This document shows, one piece after another, positions 1 through 6,156 of a DNA stretch of 17,809 nt. Source of the DNA: an uncultured Solirubrobacteraceae bacterium (GTDB taxonomy: Bacteria; Actinomycetota; Thermoleophilia; Solirubrobacterales; Solirubrobacteraceae); NCBI GenBank assembly GCA_902806215.1, contig CADCVT010000265.1:1-17809 (forward strand), in the 5' to 3' direction. The stretch's first letter is position 1. Each line of letters opens with the position of its first letter. Both the position numbers and the translations under genes were made by a program. A model generated the notes under the pieces. It did no database searches. It worked only from the letters and a program-made list of their open reading frames with translations, and was not told the DNA's origin.

Positions 1-997
1 CCAGCGGTGGACGTTCTTCGTCGATGAGCCGTTGTTCGCGCTGGAGCCGTGCCGCTGCGGGAAGGAGGGCAGCGCGCAGGTCCGACACGAGCCGCTGTTC
101 GCGCCGAAGACGCGCGCCGGCGAGCGCCATCGCCGCGCGGGCCTCGCCGACATGGCAGGCGACCGCGGTCTCGGCCGCGTGCGTCGGTGTCGAGCACGAC
201 ACCGCGGCGACGTCGTCGAGCAGCGTGCGGTCGGTGTGGTGGCCGACCGAGGCGATGACCGGGACCGGCAGCAGCGCGACCGTCCGGCACAGCGTCTCGT
301 CGCAGAAGCAGAACAGGTCGGCCAGCGAGCCGCCGCCGCGCGCGACGACGATGACGTCGACGCCGCCCGACGCGGCGAGGTCCTGCAGCACGCGGGTGAT
401 CGCCGGTGCCGCGTGACGGTCCTGCACCGGCGCGAACGCCCAGACGAGCCGCCCCGCCCAGCCGCGCCGCACGAGGCCCGCGAGGACGTCGTCGCGCGCC
501 TTGCCGCCGTCGCTCGTGACGACGCCGATCGTGCGCGGCATCGCCGGCCGGCCGAGCGCCTTCTGCGGCGCGAACAGCCCCTCGCCGTCGAGCGCCTTGC
601 GCAGCCGGTCGAGCTGGGCGAGCAGGTCGCCCTCGCCGGCCACGCGCAGCCGCGCGACCGCGAACGAGAACGCCGGCGACGCGTTGCGGCTGCCCTCGTA
701 GTAGTCGAGGCCGCCGGCGACGACGACCTGGACGCCCTGCAGCGACTCGGGGTCGAGCGCGAGCTTGTCGAAGTCGTCGCGCCACATCGAGCAGGGCAGC
801 GCGCCGTGGACGTCGCGCAGCTCGAAGTACACCTTCGCGCGCGAGGCCCGCAGGTTCCACACCTCGCCGAAGAGCTGGAGCCGCGGGCGCTCGCGCAGCC
901 AGCCCTTGAGCTTGGTGGCGTAGGTCCCGACGGGGAACGGCCCGCTCAGCTCCGAGCCCGGGATCCCCGTCGGGCGGACGGTCTCACGCGTCGACAT
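1..997 (-). CDS. xseA: Exodeoxyribonuclease VII large subunit, C-terminus off the window
   Basis: Large catalytic subunit of exonuclease VII, which degrades single-stranded DNA in both directions to short oligonucleotides and acts with the small subunit XseB in the cytoplasm. The reading frame is open from an ATG at 997 to the left edge, giving 332 residues of a protein usually about 400-450 long. Residues 15-120 form the N-terminal OB-type DNA-binding domain (FPVGTYATKLKGWL, then GEVWNLR and KVYFELRD). The catalytic region follows, with IGVVTSDGGKARDD (157-170), DVIVVARGGGSLADLF (214-229), and VIASVGHHTDRTLLDDVA (247-264); the last two are family hallmarks. The tail shows a repeated RLxREQRL pattern, consistent with the coiled-coil that binds XseB. 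No clear Shine-Dalgarno site lies at the start; a GGAG is 17-20 nt upstream. xseB would be expected just beyond the left edge. Identification is firm; the exact start is less so. Confidence 0.95.
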   Translation of the reverse strand, partial: MSTRETVRPTGIPGSELSGPFPVGTYATKLKGWLRERPRLQLFGEVWNLRASRAKVYFELRDVHGALPCSMWRDDFDKLALDPESLQGVQVVVAGGLDYYEGSRNASPAFSFAVARLRVAGEGDLLAQLDRLRKALDGEGLFAPQKALGRPAMPRTIGVVTSDGGKARDDVLAGLVRRGWAGRLVWAFAPVQDRHAAPAITRVLQDLAASGGVDVIVVARGGGSLADLFCFCDETLCRTVALLPVPVIASVGHHTDRTLLDDVAAVSCSTPTHAAETAVACHVGEARAAMALAGARLRREQRLVSDLRAALLPAAARLQREQRLIDEERPPL

Positions 998-1068
998 GGA
1001 CCGGCCATCGTGCCGACTCCAACGGACGGAACGCAAAGATCCCTGCAACCGGGTAAGGCGCCCCGTCG

Positions 1069-1917
1069 ATGAGCGGAAGGAACCCCGACGAGATCTGGGA
1101 CGAGTCGGTCGAGGAGGGCGAACGCCGCCTCAGCCGCGGCGCGGTCGCCCTGATGGCCACCGGAAGCGTCGGCGGCGTCGACATCATGATCGGCGTGATG
1201 TCGCTCACCGTGGTGAGCGGCGCGCTCGCCGTCAGCCTGCCCGAGCAGATCGCCCACATCGGCGGCTCGCTCTTCTTCGGCATCGGCCTCGTGCTGCTCA
1301 TCGTCGGCCGCAGCGAGCTCTTCACGGAGAACTTCCTGATCCCGGTCGGCGCGGTGCTGCGCGGCAAGCGGCGGGTCCGTGACCTGCTGCGCCTGTGGGG
1401 GATCACGATGATCGCGAACGTCGTCGCGATCCTGCTCGTCGCACTGATCCTGACCCGTGCCGGCCTCGTCCCTCCGGAGACCTACGACGCCGCCGGCAAG
1501 ATGGCCGACACGTTCGCCGAGCGCGACTTCGTGTCGGCGCTGTTGAGCGCGATCCTCGCGGGCACGGCGATGACGCTGCTCACGTGGCTGACCCACGCGA
1601 CCGAACGCGACACCGGCCGGATCCTCGTCGCGATGCTCATCGGGTTCGTGCTGGCGGCGCCGAGCCTCAACCACGCGGTCGTCAGCGTCGGGGAGATGGG
1701 CTTCGGCCTGTTCGCCGACTCGACCGAGAAGGCGACGTGGACGGATCTCGCGCAGAACTTCCCGGTCGCCGTGCTCGGCAACATGATCGGGGGTCTCGGG
1801 TTCGTGACGCTCATGCGCGTCCTTCAGGTCCGCGGAGAGCCCGACGCCGACGGCGCAGGGGACGTCGAGATGGGCGAGGGGCAGTCCCAGCCGCACGCGC
1901 GCGACACGCAGGTCTAG
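1069..1917 (+). CDS. Formate/nitrite transporter (FNT) family membrane channel, YfdC-like
   Basis: A 282-aa integral membrane protein of the FNT family, pentameric channels that pass small monovalent anions such as formate, nitrite or hydrosulfide. The six-segment pattern is visible: hydrophobic stretches at about residues 27-55, 64-81, 109-129, 155-175, 185-200 and 232-252, separated by charged loops. The motif SELFTENF (82-89) corresponds to the family's re-entrant loop signature, and NHAVVSVGE (201-209) contains the central-pore histidine (H202). The SELFTEN form resembles the YfdC branch rather than FocA or NirC, so the substrate is not assigned. The C-terminus is hydrophilic and acidic, probably cytoplasmic. 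The gene diverges from xseA across 71 bp. Its stop shares a CTAG with the stop of the convergent LLM oxidoreductase. No partner enzyme gene is adjacent to indicate the substrate. Confidence 0.88.
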   Translation: MSGRNPDEIWDESVEEGERRLSRGAVALMATGSVGGVDIMIGVMSLTVVSGALAVSLPEQIAHIGGSLFFGIGLVLLIVGRSELFTENFLIPVGAVLRGKRRVRDLLRLWGITMIANVVAILLVALILTRAGLVPPETYDAAGKMADTFAERDFVSALLSAILAGTAMTLLTWLTHATERDTGRILVAMLIGFVLAAPSLNHAVVSVGEMGFGLFADSTEKATWTDLAQNFPVAVLGNMIGGLGFVTLMRVLQVRGEPDADGAGDVEMGEGQSQPHARDTQV

Positions 1918-2927
1918 GCAGAGGCCGAGGCGAGCGCCCGCACGACCGCGGGCCGGTCGCCGCACGGCACGGCGAGCAGCGTCGTCGCGCCCGCGCGCTC
2001 GTAGGCGGCGAGCTTTGCGTCAAGCTCCGACGGCCGGCAGACGAGCGCCGTCGAGTCGATCAGCTCGGGCGTCAGCGCGCCCGCCGCGCCCATGCGGTCG
2101 CCGCTCAGTGCGCGGTCCTGCACCTCGCGCGCGACGTCGCCGTGCCCGTAGCGGTCGGCGAGGTCGACGTAGAAGTTCTTCTCCTTCGCGCCCATCGCCC
2201 CGAGGTAGAACGCCAGCCACGGCCGCACCGCGTCGCGCGCTGCGACCAGGTCCTCGTCGACCGCGACCGGCACCGCCGCCGCGACGTCGATCGACGACGC
2301 GTCGCGCCCGGCCTTCTCCAGGCCGCGCCGCAGCGGGTCCATCAGGACGTCGGGGTTCTCCGGATCGAGGAACGCCGGGAGCCACCCGTCGGCGATCTCG
2401 CCCGTCTGCTCGATCGCCTTCGGGCCGACCGACCCCAGGTACACCGGCAGCGGCACCTGGACCGGCTTGGCCAGCAGGCGCAGCGGCTTGCCCAGGCCCA
2501 TCCCGGCCTCGCCCTCGGGCATCGGGAGCTGGACCTTCTCGCCCGCGAGCACGGCGCGCACGACCTCGACGTACTCGCGCACGCGACCGAGGTTCCGCGT
2601 GAACGGCTCGCCGTACCAGCCCTCGCTCACCTGCGGTCCGCTCAGGCCCAGGCCGAGCCGGAACCGCCCGCCCGACAGCACGTCGAGCGTCGCGGCGGCC
2701 ATCGCGGTGGCGGTCGGCTTGCGCGCGGGGATCTGCATGACCGCCGAGCCGAGCCCGACGCGCTCGGTCCGCCCGGCGAGCATCCCGAGCACCGACACCG
2801 CGTCCTGCCCCCACGCCTCGGAGATCCAGACGCTGTCGAGCCCGAGCTCGTCGGCCATCACCGACAGCGACAGCTGCTCCTCGGCGGAGAACCACGGCCA
2901 GTAGGCGAGGAAGAGCCCGACGCGCAT
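1914..2927 (-). CDS. LLM-class flavin/F420-dependent oxidoreductase
   Basis: A 337-aa luciferase-like monooxygenase-fold protein (TIM barrel). It opens MRVGLFLAYW, with LADELGLD-type helix (MADELGLDSVWISEAWG), the strand-turn RTERVGLGSAVMQIPARKP typical of the cofactor-binding bulge, and GGRFRLGLGLSGPQVSEGWYG, the diagnostic LLM segment. In actinobacteria such proteins mostly use coenzyme F420 or FMN; the sequence does not decide the substrate or even the cofactor. An open frame extends further upstream, but homology starts at the ATG at 2927, only 11 bp after the stop of the NAD-kinase-like gene, so it is probably the last gene of the SPFH operon. No Shine-Dalgarno site is visible, so translation may depend on the upstream gene. 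The stop overlaps the convergent channel gene by 4 bp. Confidence 0.87.
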   Translation of the reverse strand: MRVGLFLAYWPWFSAEEQLSLSVMADELGLDSVWISEAWGQDAVSVLGMLAGRTERVGLGSAVMQIPARKPTATAMAAATLDVLSGGRFRLGLGLSGPQVSEGWYGEPFTRNLGRVREYVEVVRAVLAGEKVQLPMPEGEAGMGLGKPLRLLAKPVQVPLPVYLGSVGPKAIEQTGEIADGWLPAFLDPENPDVLMDPLRRGLEKAGRDASSIDVAAAVPVAVDEDLVAARDAVRPWLAFYLGAMGAKEKNFYVDLADRYGHGDVAREVQDRALSGDRMGAAGALTPELIDSTALVCRPSELDAKLAAYERAGATTLLAVPCGDRPAVVRALASASA

Positions 2928-2938
2928 CGGCGCGCACG

Positions 2939-3841
2939 CTACCGGCCCGAGACGAGCCGCAGCCGCCTGCTCGCCACGCCGAGGTGCACGCGCTGGGCCC
3001 AGTCGAGCTCGAGCCGGTCGGTCTCGATCCCGTCGCCGAACGCGACGCCGCCGTCGCCGAGCTCGCACGTCAGGACGAGCTCGTCGCGCGCACCCACGAC
3101 GCCGCCGGTCAGCGTCGTGCCGGTCGCCGGGCTCGGCCACGCCTCGCGCACGAAGAACGTCAGCGCCTCGTCGCCTGGCCGCGGCAGCGGCGGCGCGCCG
3201 CCCTGACGCTCCCGCGCGATGCTCGCCGCCCACCCCGTCGCGCCCGTGCCGGTCGCGACGATGACGCCGCTCGAGGACTGGCGCTCGACCGTCTCGCCGA
3301 GGCGCAGCGTGTACCGCGCGGACTGGTGCGACGCATGCCCGACGAAGATCTCGTTGAGCGCGTAGAGCTCCTGCCCGTCCTCGAGGCGAGCACGCGCCAT
3401 CGTCCGCTCCTCGACCCCGGCGCGGCCCACCTCGACATCGCGCAGCAGGTCGACCGCCGCGGCCGGATCGTGCGCGACGAGCACCCCGGGGAATCGCTCG
3501 GGGTCGGGGTTGAGCCCGATCACCGGCTGGCCGTCGAGGTACTTGGAGACGTTGGCGACGAGGCCGTCCTGTCCCAGCACGACGACGACGTCCTCCGGCT
3601 CGAAGAGGAAGCGGTCGAGCTCGTCGCGGGCGGCGGTCGCCCGGCGCCAGTCGGCCGGAACGGCGCCCAGCACCCGCGCCCGCGCCTCGAGCGCCGTCCG
3701 GTGACGGCGCTCGACCTCCTCGAGCGCGAGACCGCGCCGCTCGAGGAAGAACCGGACCTGGTCGCGGGTGCCATGCCGCGCGACGAGCTCGGTGTACTCC
3801 GTCGCGCGCTCGACGAGCACGCAGCGCGGGGCGAGGCTCAT
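2939..3841 (-). CDS. NAD-kinase-like (ATP-NAD kinase fold) protein, divergent
   Basis: A 300-aa protein with the layout of NAD kinases, which phosphorylate NAD to NADP. Seen in the sequence: VVVVLGQDGLVANV (85-98) at the place of the GGDG motif, with the catalytic-type Asp92 kept but the second glycine replaced by Gln91; ALNEIFVGH (161-169) matching the family's NE substrate motif; and SSGVIVATGTGATGW (190-204) matching the conserved SDGLIVATPTGSTAY-type strand-loop. About 80 N-terminal residues, rich in Glu and Arg, precede the kinase fold and I do not recognise them. The start codon lies within an ATGA overlap with the SPFH gene stop, implying translational coupling. The altered glycine motif suggests a specialised or non-canonical activity (another nucleotide, or a regulatory role) rather than the housekeeping NAD kinase. 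Fold assignment is good, reaction is uncertain. Confidence 0.78.
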   Translation of the reverse strand: MSLAPRCVLVERATEYTELVARHGTRDQVRFFLERRGLALEEVERRHRTALEARARVLGAVPADWRRATAARDELDRFLFEPEDVVVVLGQDGLVANVSKYLDGQPVIGLNPDPERFPGVLVAHDPAAAVDLLRDVEVGRAGVEERTMARARLEDGQELYALNEIFVGHASHQSARYTLRLGETVERQSSSGVIVATGTGATGWAASIARERQGGAPPLPRPGDEALTFFVREAWPSPATGTTLTGGVVGARDELVLTCELGDGGVAFGDGIETDRLELDWAQRVHLGVASRRLRLVSGR

Positions 3842-4833
3842 CGCGCCGTCACCTTCGCGAGCAGCGGGGTGAGCATCTCGGGCGTGATCGTCAGGTGCTC
3901 GACCTTGCCGAGCTGCGCCGCCAGCTCGCGCAGCGCCAGCGCGAGGAGGACCTCGGGCGGCATCGCGCCCTGGATCTCTGCCCGCTCGCGCTCGACGCGC
4001 AGCTGCGCCGTGCCAAGCAGGTCGGTCGCGTCGGCCTCGCGCTGTGCCGCCAGGCGCTTGCGCTCGTCCTCGGCCTGCGCGGCGATCTGCTTTGCGGCAG
4101 CGCTCTCCTCCTCGCGGCGCCGGGCGTTCGCGCCCTCGCGCCCGACGAGCTCCTCCTCGCGACGGGCGAGCTCGATCCGGTTGGCGAGCTCGTTCTCGGC
4201 GATCGCCCGCTCCTTGTCGACGGCGGCCGCGCGCCGCGCGAACGCGGCCTCGTCGGCCTGCTGCTGGATCGCCTCGCGCGTCGGCTGGCGCAGCGCCTTC
4301 TCGATCTCGGCCGTCGGGGCGACCTGCGCCACACGGACCGCAACGACATACAGCCCGAGCTCCTCGAGCGCGGGCTCGGCGGCGAGGCCGGCCTCGATGC
4401 GCTGGCGGATCGGCGCGACGCCGTCGGCGAGGATGGCCCGCAGGTCGCGGCGTGCGAGCTCGTCGATGACGAACTGCTGCGCGAGCTGGGCCACGAGGCC
4501 GGCGACCTGCTCGAGCGGCGCGCTGGTCCAGCGCCCGTTGACCAGCGAGATCGTGAAGTCCACGCGCCGGGCGACGAGCTCGGGGTCGGCGACCCGGAAC
4601 GTGATCGCCCCCTGCACCGCGACCTCCTGGAAGTCGGCGCTGCGGACGTGGAAGACGAACGGCAGCTCGCGGTCGTCGAGCGGCACCTCGGCGATGCCGG
4701 TGTTCCCCGCGCGGAACCAGAACGCGAGGCCCGGTCCGTGGCCGACGAGGCGCCCGCGCCGGTAGCGCAGCACGTCCATGGTGGGTTCCGCGCGGAGGTG
4801 ACGGACGAAGGGGAAGGGCTTGATGTCGGCCAT
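3838..4833 (-). CDS. SPFH/band-7 domain protein (stomatin/flotillin superfamily)
   Basis: A 331-aa scaffold-type protein. Residues about 15-185 form the SPFH domain (GPGLAFWFRAG, ELPFVFHVRSADFQEVAVQGAITFRVADPE, and the strand LYVVAVRVAQVAPTAEIEKAL). Residues about 186-285 are a long charged, Ala/Glu/Arg-rich coiled coil, as in flotillin-like proteins, followed by PPEVLLALALRELA and a short C-terminal domain. Unlike stomatins there is no N-terminal hydrophobic hairpin, so membrane contact, if any, must be peripheral. SPFH proteins oligomerise and organise membranes or associated proteases. The ATG at 4833 is supported by an AAAGGA Shine-Dalgarno site about 5 nt upstream, one of the few clear ones here. 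It is the first gene of an operon with the NAD-kinase-like and LLM genes, and is divergent from the NrtR-like regulator with a shared operator-like palindrome. The exact job is unknown. Confidence 0.87.
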   Translation of the reverse strand: MADIKPFPFVRHLRAEPTMDVLRYRRGRLVGHGPGLAFWFRAGNTGIAEVPLDDRELPFVFHVRSADFQEVAVQGAITFRVADPELVARRVDFTISLVNGRWTSAPLEQVAGLVAQLAQQFVIDELARRDLRAILADGVAPIRQRIEAGLAAEPALEELGLYVVAVRVAQVAPTAEIEKALRQPTREAIQQQADEAAFARRAAAVDKERAIAENELANRIELARREEELVGREGANARRREEESAAAKQIAAQAEDERKRLAAQREADATDLLGTAQLRVERERAEIQGAMPPEVLLALALRELAAQLGKVEHLTITPEMLTPLLAKVTAR

Positions 4834-4857
4834 GTCGGTCCTTTCTTGGCAGTACGA

Positions 4858-4883
4858 CCAAAACGCACGGTAGCGTATTTTGG
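4858..4883. promoter_or_regulatory. Imperfect palindrome, candidate operator for the NrtR-like regulator
   Basis: An AT-rich island in otherwise GC-rich DNA. The outer arms CCAAAA (4858-4863) and TTTTGG (4878-4883) are exact inverted repeats. Inner arms ACGC (4863-4866) and GCGT (4873-4876) are also inverted, around ACGGTA. A two-base asymmetry (TA) breaks the full symmetry. Read on the minus strand it contains TACCGT and TACGCT, either of which could be the -10 box of the SPFH operon. Its position between a Nudix-family regulator and its divergent neighbours suggests an operator. That role is inference. Confidence 0.5.
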
Positions 4884-4893
4884 GCGTTGTGCC

Positions 4894-4899
4894 TAGAAT
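4894..4899 (+). promoter_or_regulatory. -10 box of the NrtR-like gene (leaderless start)
   Basis: TAGAAT lies exactly 7 nt before the ATG at 4907, the spacing expected when transcription starts at the start codon itself. No -35 match and no Shine-Dalgarno site are seen. This spacing is the reason for choosing 4907 over the upstream in-frame ATG at 4898 or TTG at 4880. Confidence 0.5.
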
Positions 4900-4906
4900 G
4901 AGCGGC

Positions 4907-5578
4907 ATGAGGTGGACGGCGAAGAACTCCGAGGGGTACTCGGCCCCGGCCGGGCTCACGGCGGACGCGGTCGTCCTGACCGTCCGCGACGGTGATCTGC
5001 ACGTGCTCGTCGTCGACCGCGACGACCGGCCCGCCCTGCCCGGCGGCTTCGTCGGCGAGGGCGAGCGCCCGGAGGAGACGGCGGCGCGCAAGCTCAGCGA
5101 GAAGACCGGCCTCGACCGCGTCTACCTCGAGCAGCTGGCGACGTTCGCCGCGCCCGACCGCGACCCGCGCGGGTGGATCCCGACGGTCGCGCACCTCGCG
5201 CTCGTGCCCGCGGCGACCGAGCCGACCGACCCCGCCGCGCGGTGGATGCCGGTCGACGCCCGTGAGCCGCTGGCCTTCGACCACGAGCCGATCGTCGACC
5301 TCGCGCTCGAGCGCGTCCGCGGCAAGCTCTGGTGGTCGAACGTCGCCGTCGGGATCCTGCCCGACGCCTTCGCACTCAGCGACGCGCGCGTCGTCTTCGA
5401 GGCGATCGCCGGTCGCCGCTACGACCCGGCGACGTTCGCGCGCGACCTGCGGGCGACCGGCCTCGTGGAGCCCACCGGAGAGGAGCGTCGCGACGGGCCT
5501 GGCCGGCCCGCGGCGCTGTTCCGCTTCCGGTCCCACGAGCCCGCCTGGGGCGCGGGGCGCCGCAAACGCGTGTCTTGA
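4907..5578 (+). CDS. NrtR-like transcriptional regulator: degenerate Nudix domain plus winged helix
   Basis: A 223-aa protein with the two-part architecture of NrtR-family regulators: a Nudix domain (about residues 15-140) and a C-terminal winged-helix domain (about 142-210; WWSNVAVGILPDAFALSDARVVFEAIAG, then a Leu/Arg-rich recognition region). NrtR proteins sense ADP-ribose or related NAD-derived nucleotides and repress NAD metabolism genes. The Nudix box G47-x5-E53-x7-R61 is kept, but the catalytic stretch reads RKLSEKTGL instead of the REUxEExGU consensus: two of the three glutamates are lysine (K62, K66). Hydrolase activity is therefore probably lost, as in known regulatory members. It is divergent from the SPFH/NAD-kinase-like operon across a palindrome it may bind. 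A plain Nudix hydrolase is the alternative but fits the residues and length less well. Confidence 0.83.
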   Translation: MRWTAKNSEGYSAPAGLTADAVVLTVRDGDLHVLVVDRDDRPALPGGFVGEGERPEETAARKLSEKTGLDRVYLEQLATFAAPDRDPRGWIPTVAHLALVPAATEPTDPAARWMPVDAREPLAFDHEPIVDLALERVRGKLWWSNVAVGILPDAFALSDARVVFEAIAGRRYDPATFARDLRATGLVEPTGEERRDGPGRPAALFRFRSHEPAWGAGRRKRVS

Positions 5579-5606
5579 CGGCGGCCCCGGCGGGCATGAC
5601 GAGGGG

Positions 5607-5852
5607 ATGCCCCACCTTCGACGCCTCTCCACGATCGCCCTGACCGCCCTCGCGCTCGCCGCCGCGGGCTGCGGGGAGGGGGACGACGCCGACCGCGATC
5701 AGAGCCCCGCTCCCGTGAACACCGACACGCCGGCGCAGAACGAGAGCACCACGCCTGCGCCGTCGAGCTCGGGCAACCCCGACGAGGACGAGGGCGGGGG
5801 ACAGCAGGACGGCGCGCCCCAGGAGGACCAGGGCCGCGGCGAGGGCGAGTAG
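5607..5852 (+). CDS. Small putative lipoprotein with acidic low-complexity tail
   Basis: An 81-aa protein. Residues 1-21 look like a signal peptide (MPHLRRLSTIALTALALAAA) ending in AAG-C22, a relaxed lipobox, so Cys22 would be lipidated and the protein held at the outer face of the membrane. The mature part is only about 60 residues of Asp, Glu, Gly, Ser, Thr, Pro and Gln with no recognisable fold; it may be a flexible surface tether or spacer. It follows the NrtR-like gene by 28 bp on the same strand and could be co-transcribed. Its end faces the convergent 96-aa gene across 13 bp. The start has only a closely spaced GAGGGG upstream. No function can be assigned. Confidence 0.6.
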   Translation: MPHLRRLSTIALTALALAAAGCGEGDDADRDQSPAPVNTDTPAQNESTTPAPSSSGNPDEDEGGGQQDGAPQEDQGRGEGE

Positions 5853-5865
5853 CCCGCCGCAGGAC

Positions 5866-6156
5866 CTAGTGGGCGCCGGGCTCGCCCGGCCCGGCGCTCA
5901 GCGACGGGAGCGGCTCGATGCCGTCCTCGTGCTGGACCCCGCGGACCTCGCCGCTGTACCCGAGCTCGGTCAGGCGCGCGATCTCGCGCTCGCCCTCGAT
6001 CCGCGCCGGGTGCCCCTCGGGCAGCTCGCGGACGAGCTTGGCGATCCGGTTGCGGATCTGCAGTGCGAAGTGCGGCGTCGACGAGCCCATGAGCTGGCGG
6101 ACGTCGTCGATGGTGACGTCGCGCTGGTGGCGTTCGGGGTGCTCGGCTTCACTCAT
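5866..6156 (-). CDS. Conserved-looking hypothetical protein, 96 aa
   Basis: I do not recognise a family. The protein is soluble, with no signal peptide or membrane segment. Residues 14-70 are likely mostly helical (VTIDDVRQLMGSSTPHFAL, then QIRNRIAKLVRELPEGHP and REIARLTELGYSG), followed by a disordered Gly/Pro-rich tail. The start overlaps the stop of the upstream cell-wall-binding lipoprotein gene as ATGA (6153-6156), so the two are translationally coupled and probably linked in function, although one is predicted extracellular and this one cytoplasmic. Codon use has the same high third-position GC as the neighbours, supporting a real gene. Confidence 0.72.
   Translation of the reverse strand: MSEAEHPERHQRDVTIDDVRQLMGSSTPHFALQIRNRIAKLVRELPEGHPARIEGEREIARLTELGYSGEVRGVQHEDGIEPLPSLSAGPGEPGAH

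Noticed and set aside
32..1072. Long plus-strand open frame of about 346 codons across the left end
   Set aside because: It lies opposite xseA, is dominated by Arg/Ala/Asp as antisense frames are in GC-rich DNA, and shows no domain; the xseA frame has unmistakable motifs.
2019..2937. Alternative minus-strand frame inside the LLM gene starting near 2937
   Set aside because: It is a one-base-shifted shadow with long Arg/Gly/Ala runs; the LLM frame has the diagnostic motifs.
4880..4906. Upstream TTG (4880) or ATG (4898) as start of the NrtR-like gene
   Set aside because: The TAGAAT box 7 nt before 4907 would lie inside the coding region, and the extra residues do not resemble family N-termini.
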